DNA of 64,000 nt from Polynucleobacter sp. JS-Safj-400b-B2 (GTDB lineage: Bacteria > Pseudomonadota > Gammaproteobacteria > Burkholderiales > Burkholderiaceae), in assembly GCF_018881975.1 (NCBI RefSeq), contig NZ_JACVPJ010000002.1, forward strand, positions 248,001-312,000. The letters run 5' to 3'. The notes below the pieces were generated by a model. It did not search any database, was not told the origin of the DNA, and saw nothing but the letters and a program-made list of their open reading frames with translations. Shown in pieces: positions 18,344-31,585 of this stretch (positions are counted from its first letter, which is position 1; every line of letters begins with the position of its first letter). Made by a program: the position numbers and the translations under genes.

Positions 18344-19096
18344 TTATTGGTATGGATTCTCGTAAGCCGGCATGAGAGGCTCTTCATCATCTCGGCCCTC
18401 ATTAATTTGATACGCCCGTCTCTGAATATACGCATCTCGCATAAAACTGTACTTATCAATTGCAGCGCCATCGAGCAAATCGCCAGCTTCATAGTAAGTA
18501 TTTCGGGCATTGACCACGCGCAAACCAGTAATACTATTTCGCAGACCAATGTCCTTCACAAAGCTAAATAGGTAGTCAGACTCCAAGTCAGCCACTGTGC
18601 CAAAAGTGTCGCGCACATTACTTGGACCAAAAAATGGCAGAACTACATAAGGACCCGAGGGCACACCCCAAACCCCTAAAGTTTGACCCCAATCCTCTTT
18701 GTGTTTTTCAAGCCCGCCAGGTGTTGCTAAATCAATAAGACCACCCAGTCCCATAGTCGTATTGACCACTACCCGCATAAGATCATTAAAGGCATCGCCT
18801 GGCTTGCCTTGTAGTAAGTTGTAAAGGGCAGTGTAGATGTCGTTGTAGTTACTAAAGATGTTATAAATTCCATCGCGCACAAACTCAGGTAATACAAAGC
18901 GATAGCCAGCCACTACCGGCTTTAATACATACGCATCTAAGCCTTCGTTAAATTCAAATACTGAACGGTTAAATGGCTCCCAAGGATCCTGAGGGGAGCG
19001 CTCTGTACCAGCAGGAATAGATGCACAGCCAACCATAGTGGCAATCAAGCCAAACAAGAAAGCTGTCTTGATTTTGCGCAGAATGAACAAGGTCAT
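18344..19096 (-). CDS. mlaA: Outer-membrane lipoprotein MlaA (VacJ)
   Basis: MlaA removes misplaced phospholipids from the outer leaflet of the outer membrane. The 250-residue precursor has a lipobox ending in Cys24 (MVGC) and the VacJ core: DPWEPFNRSVFEFNEGLDAY, the VNTTMGLGGLIDLA segment, and WGVPSGPYVVLPFFGPS. It overlaps the mlaD stop by four bases. In E. coli this gene is remote from mlaFEDCB; here it is inside the operon, as is usual in Burkholderiales. Confidence 0.96.
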   Translation of the reverse strand: MTLFILRKIKTAFLFGLIATMVGCASIPAGTERSPQDPWEPFNRSVFEFNEGLDAYVLKPVVAGYRFVLPEFVRDGIYNIFSNYNDIYTALYNLLQGKPGDAFNDLMRVVVNTTMGLGGLIDLATPGGLEKHKEDWGQTLGVWGVPSGPYVVLPFFGPSNVRDTFGTVADLESDYLFSFVKDIGLRNSITGLRVVNARNTYYEAGDLLDGAAIDKYSFMRDAYIQRRAYQINEGRDDEEPLMPAYENPYQ

Positions 19097-19575
19097 TTTG
19101 CTGCGCCCTTTTCTTGGCCGCTGTCTGCTGCTTTGTTGTAAAGAAACTGGCTAATCAAATTCTCTAAAACGATAGCTGATTGCGTCTGCGAGATCTTTTC
19201 ACCATTGGTCAACATATCATCAGAACCGCCAGCCTCAAGACCAATATATTGCTCACCTAGTAAGCCCGACGTCAAAATCTTTGCTGAAGAATCCTTTGGA
19301 AACTTATACGAGTCTTCAATGGTCATTACCACTGTTGCTTGATAAGTCTTGTCATCGAAAGAAATATTGGCAATTCTGCCCACAACCACGCCTGCACTTT
19401 TAACGGGTGCACGAGGCTTCAAACCGCCGATATTGTCAAAGCGTGCAGAAATTTTGTATGTCGGCGCGAACGACACTGCATTCATATTGCCAACCTTCAG
19501 CGCAAGAAAGAGGGCTGCCAGCAAACCAATGGCAACGAAAATTCCTACCCAGACGTCAATTGCACTTTTTCTCAT
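19093..19575 (-). CDS. mlaD: Lipid transporter MCE-domain subunit MlaD
   Basis: MlaD is anchored in the inner membrane and forms the hexameric MCE ring that receives or donates phospholipid. The 160-residue protein has one N-terminal helix (about 10-27) and one MCE domain with the segment ARFDNIGGLKPRAPVKSAGVVVGRI and GLLGEQYIGLEAGG. It ends with a short hydrophilic tail. It lies 21 bases after mlaE and overlaps mlaA. Confidence 0.96.
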   Translation of the reverse strand: MRKSAIDVWVGIFVAIGLLAALFLALKVGNMNAVSFAPTYKISARFDNIGGLKPRAPVKSAGVVVGRIANISFDDKTYQATVVMTIEDSYKFPKDSSAKILTSGLLGEQYIGLEAGGSDDMLTNGEKISQTQSAIVLENLISQFLYNKAADSGQEKGAAK

Positions 19576-19596
19576 AAGAGCCCCAGTTTATTCTTT

Positions 19597-20385
19597 CTAA
19601 TTTGAGAACATCATCGCGGTTAGCAAGAAATCCAATGCTAGAACCGATAAAGAAGAAATCACCACCGTACGGGTAGTTGCTTGCGAAACACCTTCTGGCG
19701 TAGGTTTAGATTCATAACCCTGGTAAAGAGCAATAAACGTAACTGCCACACCAAACACCATGCTTTTAATTAAGCCGTTGCCAATATCGGAGAACAAATC
19801 GACTCCGCCCTGCATCTGGGACCAAAAGGCGCCAGAATCGACCCCAATGAGGGGTACACCTACCAAATAACCACCCAGAACACCAACGGCTGTAAATATA
19901 GTGGCCAAAATTGGCATCGAAATAATGCCCGCCCAAAGCCGGGGGGCAATCACACGGCCTAAGGGATCAACCGCCATCATTTCCATTGCAGTCAATTGTT
20001 CGCCAGCCTTCATCAAACCAATCTCAGCCGTTAATGAGGTACCTGCTCTACCAGCAAACAATAAAGCGGTAATGACAGGCCCCAACTCTCGAGTTAAGGA
20101 GAGGGCAACCAATAAACCAAGTGCCTGCTCTGAACCATAACGATTTAAGGTGTAGTAACCCTGCAAACCTAAAACGAAGCCAACAAATAATCCTGAAACG
20201 GCAATGATGATAAAAGAGTGGTTGCCGACAAATAAAATTTGATCAATTACCAAGCGTGGTCTCTTGAGCAAGAATCCCGAGCGCATGATCACGGCTACAA
20301 ACATCCGAGCAGCCAAGCCAAGACTACTCAAATTGCGACGTACAAAAAATCCAAGGTCTCCAAAAAGATTTATAAGTTTAGTCAT
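19597..20385 (-). CDS. mlaE: Lipid transporter permease MlaE
   Basis: MlaE is the permease of the MlaFEDB retrograde or anterograde phospholipid transporter. The 262-residue protein has the MlaE family core: LVALSLTRELGPVITALLFAGRAG followed by LTAEIGLMKAGEQLTAMEMM and the PRLWAGIISMPIL segment, with several hydrophobic helices. It overlaps the mlaF stop by four bases. Confidence 0.96.
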   Translation of the reverse strand: MTKLINLFGDLGFFVRRNLSSLGLAARMFVAVIMRSGFLLKRPRLVIDQILFVGNHSFIIIAVSGLFVGFVLGLQGYYTLNRYGSEQALGLLVALSLTRELGPVITALLFAGRAGTSLTAEIGLMKAGEQLTAMEMMAVDPLGRVIAPRLWAGIISMPILATIFTAVGVLGGYLVGVPLIGVDSGAFWSQMQGGVDLFSDIGNGLIKSMVFGVAVTFIALYQGYESKPTPEGVSQATTRTVVISSLSVLALDFLLTAMMFSN

Positions 20386-21236
20386 GAATTACTCATACCA
20401 AAGTCTTCCGCCAAACTGATTCCTGGATAATGGAAAGGCACAGGGCCATCGGGCGCAGCATCTAAAAACTGTCTAACGAAAGGATCTGTGGAGCGGCTTA
20501 ACTCCTCAGGAGTGCCTTCTGCCCCAATCCGACCATTCGCAATAAAGTAGACATAATCTGCGATTGCAAAAGTCTCTTCAACATCGTGAGTAACCAATAA
20601 ACTCGTGGCTCCCAGGGCATTATTGAGATCCCGAATTAAGCGCGCTGTAATACCAAGAGAGATAGGATCAAGGCCAGCAAATGGCTCGTCATACATGATC
20701 AGTGGTGGATCTAATGCAATCGCTCTAGCGAGAGCAACACGTCTTGCCATGCCACCAGAAATCTGCGAAGGCATTAAATCGCGTGCGCCGCGCAAACCCA
20801 CTGCATTCAGTTTCATCAATACTAGTGAACGCAATAATTCTTCACTAAGGTCAGTATGTTCACGCAAAGGGAAAGCAACGTTTTCAAAAACACTGAGGTC
20901 AGTAAATAAAGCGCCGAATTGAAAAAGCATCCCCATGCGACGACGAGCAGCCATTAACGCAGCACCGCTCATCTTGCCGATATCTTGACCTTCAAAAAGA
21001 ACTTGCCCCGACTGTGCGGTGTATTGACCGCCAATCAAACGAAGGATAGTAGTCTTGCCACAGCCCGAGCCACCCATTACAGCAACTACTTGCCCACGTC
21101 GAAACTCCATATTGAGTCCCGACAAAATCTGCCGCTCACCTGGAGCATAGGAAAAGTTGACGTCTTTAATAGAGACGATAACTTCACCTATAGCTTGTTT
21201 GCTTACATCCAAGGAGTTTGGCTGGCCACTGTTCAT
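20382..21236 (-). CDS. mlaF: Lipid transporter ATP-binding protein MlaF
   Basis: MlaF is the ATPase of the MlaFEDB complex. The 284-residue protein shows Walker A GGSGCGKTT (about 55-63), the signature ISGGMARRVALARA, Walker B LIMYDEPFAGLDP and the switch His in VTHDVEE. The C-terminal extension (AAPDGPVPFHYPG) is characteristic of MlaF and marks it off from other importers. It is the first mla gene, 10 bases after gltD, so it may be read from the gltBD promoter or one inside gltD. Confidence 0.95.
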   Translation of the reverse strand: MNSGQPNSLDVSKQAIGEVIVSIKDVNFSYAPGERQILSGLNMEFRRGQVVAVMGGSGCGKTTILRLIGGQYTAQSGQVLFEGQDIGKMSGAALMAARRRMGMLFQFGALFTDLSVFENVAFPLREHTDLSEELLRSLVLMKLNAVGLRGARDLMPSQISGGMARRVALARAIALDPPLIMYDEPFAGLDPISLGITARLIRDLNNALGATSLLVTHDVEETFAIADYVYFIANGRIGAEGTPEELSRSTDPFVRQFLDAAPDGPVPFHYPGISLAEDFGMSNS

Positions 21237-21246
21237 ATTCTCGACA

Positions 21247-22710
21247 TTATCGAGGTAAAACAGAAGACCCCATTAAATACTCGTCTACTGAACGGGCACA
21301 TTGACGGCCTTCACGAATTGCCCAAACTACCAAAGACTGTCCGCGACGCATATCACCCGCTGCAAACACCTTAGGAACGTTAGTTTGATAGGCATTTTGA
21401 CCATCTTCTGTTGCTTTTGCATTGCCGCGAGCATCTTTCTCAACACCAAATGCATTCAGAACCTGCTGAACTGGAGACACAAAACCCATTGCTAAAAGCA
21501 CTAAATCTGCCTTGATTTCAAATTCAGAATTTGGCACCTCTGCCATCTTGTCGTCTTTCCACTCTAAACGAACACCAATCAATTTCTCGACTTTGCCGTT
21601 TTTGCCTTCAAAACGCTTTGTTCCAACAGACCAGTCGCGCTCACAACCTTCTTCATGCGATGAAGAGGTGCGCAGCTTTGTTGGCCAATATGGCCACACC
21701 AAAGGGGTGTTCTCAACTGCTGGAGGCTGAGGGAGTAATTCAAACTGGGTAATCTTGGTTGCACCGTGACGATTTGAAGTTCCAACACAATCTGAACCTG
21801 TGTCACCACCACCGATAACGACTACATGCTTATCTGTTGCGCGAATTTCATTTTTAAAGTCGCCTGCGTTCTCTTTATTCTGAGGAATCAAAAACTCCAA
21901 TGCATAGTGCACGCCTGCTAATTCACGGCCTGGTACTGGCAAATCACGTGGTTGCTCTGCACCGCCGGTGATGACTACTGCATCAAAATCTTTCATCAAC
22001 TGCTCAGGAGAAACCGTTTTGTTGGAGTAATTCTTTACTTCCGCACCAATCGCTTCTTTACCAACAAAAACGCCTGTCTCAAATTTAACGCCTTCAGCTT
22101 GCATCTGCTCTACACGGCGGTCAATTAACCACTTTTCCATTTTGAAATCAGGAATGCCGTAACGCAGTAATCCACCTACGCGATCATTCTTTTCAAACAC
22201 GGTTACATCATGACCAACGCGCGCTAATTGCTGCGCAGCTGCCATACCCGCTGGGCCGCCACCCACTACTGCTACTTTTTTACCAGTCTTCGTTTTAGGT
22301 TGTTGTGGTTTAACCCAACCATTTTCCCAGCCCTTATCAATAATGGCATGCTCAATCGATTTAATACCGACCGCAGTGCTATTAATTCCCAATGTACAAG
22401 CAGCCTCGCAAGGCGCTGGACAAATACGGCCCGTAAACTCTGGGAAGTTGTTGGTTGATTGCAAAACATCCAATGCATTCTTCCAGTCATTATGAAATAC
22501 CAAGTCATTGAAGTCAGGAATGATGTTGTTCACTGGGCAGCCGTTATTGCAGAACGGGATGCCGCAGTCCATACAACGCGCGCCCTGAACTTTAGCTTCT
22601 TCGTCAGTTAAAGCGGCAACAAATTCTTTGTAGTGATGGAGGCGTTTAACCGGCGCTTCGTACGTTTCACCAACGCGCTCAAACTCCATAAATCCAGTGA
22701 CCTTACCCAT
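21247..22710 (-). CDS. gltD: Glutamate synthase (NADPH) small subunit GltD
   Basis: GltD carries electrons from NADPH through FAD to the GltB subunit. The 487-residue protein has N-terminal iron-sulfur Cys clusters ([14 protein letters not shown] and CPAPCEAAC), an FAD-binding [20 protein letters not shown] motif, a second dinucleotide-binding site ([12 protein letters not shown]) and the C-terminal FAD-contact segment [17 protein letters not shown]. It follows gltB by 47 bases. Confidence 0.97.
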   Translation of the reverse strand: MGKVTGFMEFERVGETYEAPVKRLHHYKEFVAALTDEEAKVQGARCMDCGIPFCNNGCPVNNIIPDFNDLVFHNDWKNALDVLQSTNNFPEFTGRICPAPCEAACTLGINSTAVGIKSIEHAIIDKGWENGWVKPQQPKTKTGKKVAVVGGGPAGMAAAQQLARVGHDVTVFEKNDRVGGLLRYGIPDFKMEKWLIDRRVEQMQAEGVKFETGVFVGKEAIGAEVKNYSNKTVSPEQLMKDFDAVVITGGAEQPRDLPVPGRELAGVHYALEFLIPQNKENAGDFKNEIRATDKHVVVIGGGDTGSDCVGTSNRHGATKITQFELLPQPPAVENTPLVWPYWPTKLRTSSSHEEGCERDWSVGTKRFEGKNGKVEKLIGVRLEWKDDKMAEVPNSEFEIKADLVLLAMGFVSPVQQVLNAFGVEKDARGNAKATEDGQNAYQTNVPKVFAAGDMRRGQSLVVWAIREGRQCARSVDEYLMGSSVLPR

Positions 22711-22757
22711 ATCGAATCCTTAGTATCTTTTCTTAATGTCTTTATTGATCAAGTGGC

Positions 22758-27503
<4,746 letters not shown>

Positions 27504-27549
27504 AGTATTTCCGAGGGGCGACAAAGGCCTGATTACTTTTGGAGGATCA

Positions 27550-27578
27550 AATATAGGTGAATACCCATACCGATGCAA
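27550..27578 (-). promoter_or_regulatory. Candidate gltB promoter
   Basis: On the minus strand TTGCAT (27578-27573) and TATATT (27555-27550) are 17 bases apart, about 50 bases before the gltB ATG. The -10 box matches five of six bases and the -35 three of six. It lies between the RAYT-side hairpin and gltB. Confidence 0.45.
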
Positions 27579-27593
27579 TAGAAATAAAATGAG

Positions 27594-27648
27594 TCTGTCC
27601 CATTTAATTTGATGCCGCACCAATATGAATTAAATATATGGGGACAGA
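27594..27648. repeat. Imperfect palindrome beside the RAYT gene, REP-like
   Basis: TCTGTCCC-ATTTAATT (27594-27609) pairs with AATTAAAT (27628-27635) and GGGACAGA (27641-27648), with a five-base bulge ATATG on one side and an 18-base loop. It lies 49 bases after the RAYT stop. RAYT transposases are thought to act on such single-stranded hairpins, so this is a candidate substrate; the ends read GGGACAGA in inverted orientation. Confidence 0.6.
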
Positions 27649-27697
27649 GTGGCAGTTTTCAACACCCTAGCTTATATCTAGACTACTAACTATCTGA

Positions 27698-28402
27698 CTA
27701 AGTTATTGAATTTACTAGGTTTATTTTTCTAGGGCGGCCACGGTGCCGAATTGTAGCTATCCCTGGCGCATCTTTAAAGAGCTTTTTCGCATAAATATCA
27801 CTCACCCAAGGCTTAGAACGAATAAGTGATTCGGTAATTTGGCGATCCTCCCAGTGAGGCGCGCCCTCTTTTACAAAGTTAGCCCAGCTCATTTGGCGCT
27901 CAAAAGGCGTGTTACCCAACTTCCAAAAGTGCTGATGATCTACCAACCAAGGCTCGGACTTGCCCCCAATATGGGTAGCAAAACTAGTCCAAGTAGAACC
28001 TTGAGGATAAGATTCAAATCCAGACCTCACTGGATTGAGCTCTATGTAGCGCTGACAGCGCAGGAAATAATCCGGGTCAATGAGTGAAGAGCGATACCGA
28101 CCCTCCCAAATAGTGCCAGACCGACGATGCTGCTGATTAAAGTATTGCGCATAACGACGTCCAAGAGATTGCATTGTCTTAGCAAGCGAATCTTCGCTTT
28201 GGGGTGTCATTAATAAATGGACATGATTTGGCATTAATGCAAAAGCATGTACTGAACACCCAAATTGCCCCGCTGCTTCTCGTAACCATTCCAAGTAAGT
28301 ACGCCGGTCTGCATCGGTATAAAAGAGTGTTTCGCGATTGTTGCCACGAACCATCACATGCATTGCTTGGCCTGGTATTACTGTGCGAGCTTGCCGTGCC
28401 AT
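27698..28402 (-). mobile_element. REP-associated tyrosine transposase (RAYT)
   Basis: This 234-residue Y1 HUH-type transposase relative has the HUH pair His60-x-His62 in MPNHVHLL, the GNNRETLFYTDADRRTYLEWL entry segment, and the candidate nucleophile Tyr119 in RYIELNPVRSG. These are the diagnostic RAYT/TnpA-REP segments. It ends in a basic tail (RHRGRPRKINL). The gene starts 12 bases after the mrcA stop on the same strand, so it can be read together with mrcA. It appears complete. RAYTs are single-copy, mostly not flanked by classical insertion-sequence ends. Confidence 0.93.
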
Positions 28403-28414
28403 GTTGAAAACGAA

Positions 28415-30751
28415 CTATTGTAGTTCGCGTACACCGCCATTGCTAGAGAAGTCAGGAATAAACCAGTCGCCATCCACTTGAGTTACTCCACTTGGTACCT
28501 CACGCGAGATCTGAGGGCTATCTTTTAATGCGGTCGCCATATAAGAAATCCACATTGGCAAAGCAAGTCCGCCACCAGTCTCTCGATCGCCCAAACTCGC
28601 AGGCTTATCAAAGCCAATCCATGCAATCGCAACTACTTTAGGGTTATAGCCAGCAAACCAGGCATCGTGCGAATCATTCGTTGTGCCTGTTTTACCAGCA
28701 ATGTCGCTGCGCCCCAACTTACCACGCGCTGAGGCTGCAGTACCCGTCTTGGTTACTTCTTGCAGCATGCTGTCCATCACAAATGCAGTGCGCGCATCCA
28801 ACACACGGGGCGCATCCTCGCCTGCACGAGTAGGTTTTGCTTCGAACATGACGGTGCCTTTAGAGTCCACCATCTTGTCAATCAAAAATGGATCTACACG
28901 ATAGCCACCATTGGCAAAAACACTATAAGCAGAAGCCATCTGCAACGGGGTTACAGAACCCGCGCCCAAAGCCATTGTTAAGTAAGGGGGATGCTTTTCT
29001 GGCTCAAAACCGAAACGCTGAATATATTCCTGTGCATAAGAAGGCCCGATGGCGCGAATGATGCGAACTGAAACCAAGTTCTTCGATTTTGCTAATGCAT
29101 TGCGCAGACGCATCATGCCGTCATATTTACCATCGTAGTTTTTGGGCTCCCAAGCTTGACTACCAGTTTCCATGCTGCCAATTGATAAAGGCGCATCGTT
29201 CACCATCGTGCTGGGTGTGAAGCCCTTTTCAATAGCTGCTGCATAAATAAATGGCTTAAATGAAGAGCCTGGTTGACGCAAAGCTTGTGTCACGTGATTG
29301 AATTGGTTGCGACGGAAATCAAAACCGCCCACTAAAGACAGAATTGCCCCAGTCTCAGCATTCATGGACACAAAGGCAGCCTCAACTTGAGGCAATTGGG
29401 CTAACTTCCAAACGCCGCCATCCGACAAAAGGCGCACTACAGCACCAGGACGCAAACGTTTTTTGGGTTGAGTACTATCAGTAATGGATGCGGCCGCTAA
29501 CTTCATACCCTCACCTTTAATAGTGATGGTGTCTCCAGTCGCAATCATGACCTGCATTTCTTTTGGCTTCACATCAAGCACAACACCAGACTGCAAATCA
29601 TCTAGCTGTGGGTAAGCAAGTAATGCCTCATCAATCGCGCGCTGGCGTTTCACAGAGTCCTCAGGAAGATCGATAAAACCCTCTGGGCCACGATAAGCAT
29701 GTCGTAAATCGTATTCAAAAATTCCACGTCGGACTGCTTTATAAGCAGCATCTTGATCGGCCTTCAAGATAGTCGTGTAGACATCGATCCCCTGTGAATA
29801 AATTGCCTCCCCATACTGCGTGAACAGTAATTGACGAACCATTTCAGCTGGGAAGTCCGCTCGAACTGCAAACTCGTTGCCAAGACCACGAATATGCAAC
29901 TCTTCAATCATGGCTTTTTGATACTCTTCAGGCGTGATGTAACCCAGATCACGCATACGCTGCAGGATGTACTCTTGGCGAATCTTGGCGCGGCGGAAAT
30001 TGCTCACTGGGTTATAGGCCGACGGCGCTTTTGGCAAGCCAGCGAGCATTGCTGATTCTGCAATCGTGATGTCCTTGAGTTCTTTGCCAAAATATATCTG
30101 CGCGGCACTCGAGAATCCAAACGCCCTCTGACCCAAGAAAATCTGGTTCATATAGATTTCCAAGATTTTGTCTTTGGTTAATTGAGACTCAATCTCCCAT
30201 GCAAGCAGTACTTCATATATTTTTCGACTAAACGTTTTTTCATTACTGAGGAAAAAATTACGCGCTACTTGCATGGTGATCGTCGAGGCACCCTGCGAAA
30301 GATGACCGCGCAAATTGGTTACTGCTGCCCGCAAAATTCCAACGTAGTCCACACCACCATGAGAATAAAAACGATCATCTTCAATGGCTAAAACAGCATT
30401 GCGCATGCTTTGTGGAATTTCATTTAACGGGATTACCTTGCGGCGCTCCTCGCCAAACTCGCCAATTAACACTTTATCCGCTGTATAGATACGCAGGGGA
30501 GTCTTAGGGTTGTAGTCAGTTAAGGCAGAAATTTTCGGAAGGTTAGGCTTGGCTACTAAAAAGGCGTAGCCCATCAGCAATGTGATTACCAAGGCAAAAA
30601 CTACACCGATGATTAACAATGCCTTTACGAGAGGATTGCTTGAATTCTTACGTTGCGAGCCAGGCTCAACTCGTGTTTGCCGAGGACGTCTATCGGATGG
30701 ACGAATGGGACGCTGATTCAGCGGCGGCTTGTCTTTTGGAGGTAAGGCCAT
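28415..30751 (-). CDS. mrcA: Penicillin-binding protein 1A, bifunctional transglycosylase/transpeptidase
   Basis: This class A PBP polymerises and cross-links peptidoglycan. The 778-residue protein has a short basic Pro-rich cytoplasmic tail, one membrane helix (about 42-66), and a GT51 glycosyltransferase domain with the catalytic Glu124 in AIEDDRFYSHGG and the QGASTITMQVARN motif. The transpeptidase domain has the nucleophile motif SSFK (RQPGSSFKPF), SKN and KTGTTNDSHDAWF. An OB-like region lies between them, as in PBP1A. The gene is divergent from the pilus-type genes, the usual arrangement around mrcA. A TATAAT box ends nine bases before the ATG, which would make a near-leaderless mRNA. 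Confidence 0.97.
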   Translation of the reverse strand: MALPPKDKPPLNQRPIRPSDRRPRQTRVEPGSQRKNSSNPLVKALLIIGVVFALVITLLMGYAFLVAKPNLPKISALTDYNPKTPLRIYTADKVLIGEFGEERRKVIPLNEIPQSMRNAVLAIEDDRFYSHGGVDYVGILRAAVTNLRGHLSQGASTITMQVARNFFLSNEKTFSRKIYEVLLAWEIESQLTKDKILEIYMNQIFLGQRAFGFSSAAQIYFGKELKDITIAESAMLAGLPKAPSAYNPVSNFRRAKIRQEYILQRMRDLGYITPEEYQKAMIEELHIRGLGNEFAVRADFPAEMVRQLLFTQYGEAIYSQGIDVYTTILKADQDAAYKAVRRGIFEYDLRHAYRGPEGFIDLPEDSVKRQRAIDEALLAYPQLDDLQSGVVLDVKPKEMQVMIATGDTITIKGEGMKLAAASITDSTQPKKRLRPGAVVRLLSDGGVWKLAQLPQVEAAFVSMNAETGAILSLVGGFDFRRNQFNHVTQALRQPGSSFKPFIYAAAIEKGFTPSTMVNDAPLSIGSMETGSQAWEPKNYDGKYDGMMRLRNALAKSKNLVSVRIIRAIGPSYAQEYIQRFGFEPEKHPPYLTMALGAGSVTPLQMASAYSVFANGGYRVDPFLIDKMVDSKGTVMFEAKPTRAGEDAPRVLDARTAFVMDSMLQEVTKTGTAASARGKLGRSDIAGKTGTTNDSHDAWFAGYNPKVVAIAWIGFDKPASLGDRETGGGLALPMWISYMATALKDSPQISREVPSGVTQVDGDWFIPDFSSNGGVRELQ

Positions 30752-30759
30752 ATGTCCAA

Positions 30760-30765
30760 ATTATA
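30760..30765 (-). promoter_or_regulatory. Perfect -10 box of the mrcA promoter
   Basis: TATAAT is read on the minus strand at 30765-30760, with eight bases between it and the mrcA ATG (30751). The -35 region is poor (TTTAGT or TTAGTG at 17-18 bases). Transcription would start one or two bases before the ATG. Confidence 0.5.
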
Positions 30766-30856
30766 GGGTGCTTAGACAATTTCACTAAAAGCTCCAAAAC
30801 CCTTCTTTTGGGTGCGGCAAAAGGGGGTTTTCTGACATAGGGTTCAAGCCAAGCCG

Positions 30857-31585
30857 ATGGATTTTCAGCCTTCAAAGCTTAAGAATATGGGCATGCCAGC
30901 ACGCCATATTTCCAACCAATCTTTTGATGAGATTTTGAGTGATCTGGGTGATGATCCAGCCATCCCAGACCCCCATGGAATTCGGAAGCCACCTCCTCAA
31001 AAAAGCATTCCACCCAGACCCTCAAGTCAAAGCAATGGCAATTCATTCACTGGGTCCCTAAGCCATAGTCAGATTAAAAATTTAACGCAGGGATTGACGG
31101 TTCCCGCCATCCTTGTTGGTGCCTTGGTTGCGATAGCTGTTGGATTTTTTGTTGTCTATAACGCCCTTGATAGCAGCTCTCAAAATGCTCTTGAGGAGTC
31201 TCAAAAGCAGATCTTAGAACTAAAAAAAGAGTTGTCTTTAATGCGTGATGAAATCCATCAGGATCAAGATGAACTATATATTGCATTAGATGAATTAGAA
31301 GTGAGCATTCACTCATTAGAGGAGAAAAAACCAGATGTCAAGGTTTTCAGTAAACCTCAAATGCCTACTCATGAGTCAGAACTCCGCCGCTGGCGCTACC
31401 TCGGGGCTTCCCAAATGGGTATCTCCTATCAAGCCTATTTTCATACAGGCAAAAGCCATCTCGTCTTTGAAAAAGGGGCTCAGGTTTTGGGGGAATGGCG
31501 TCTGAGCAATATTGAAAAAGGACTTGTCACCCTTACCCATAGCCAAGGTAAATCTCTGGTTTTAAAGGCTTCCAAAAGCCCATGA
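30857..31585 (+). CDS. Membrane coiled-coil protein with PilP/GspC-like C-terminal domain
   Basis: I do not recognise this 242-residue protein as a named family. It has a Pro-rich cytoplasmic N-terminal part, one membrane helix (about 82-103), a charged coiled coil (about 106-156) and a small beta-rich C-terminal domain (about 176-240, with RWRYLGASQMG, the GAQVLGEWRLSNIEKGLVTL segment, and SLVLKA). That last part resembles the PilP/GspC-HR type of inner-membrane domain that docks on a secretin. It overlaps the next secretin gene by four bases and occupies the place of pilMNOP between mrcA and aroK. Starts at 30887 or 30893 are also possible. Confidence 0.7.
   Translation: MDFQPSKLKNMGMPARHISNQSFDEILSDLGDDPAIPDPHGIRKPPPQKSIPPRPSSQSNGNSFTGSLSHSQIKNLTQGLTVPAILVGALVAIAVGFFVVYNALDSSSQNALEESQKQILELKKELSLMRDEIHQDQDELYIALDELEVSIHSLEEKKPDVKVFSKPQMPTHESELRRWRYLGASQMGISYQAYFHTGKSHLVFEKGAQVLGEWRLSNIEKGLVTLTHSQGKSLVLKASKSP

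Noticed and set aside
27504..27623. Upstream extension of gltB
   Set aside because: It crosses the candidate promoter and half of the palindrome; a good ribosome-binding site and conserved start lie at 27503.
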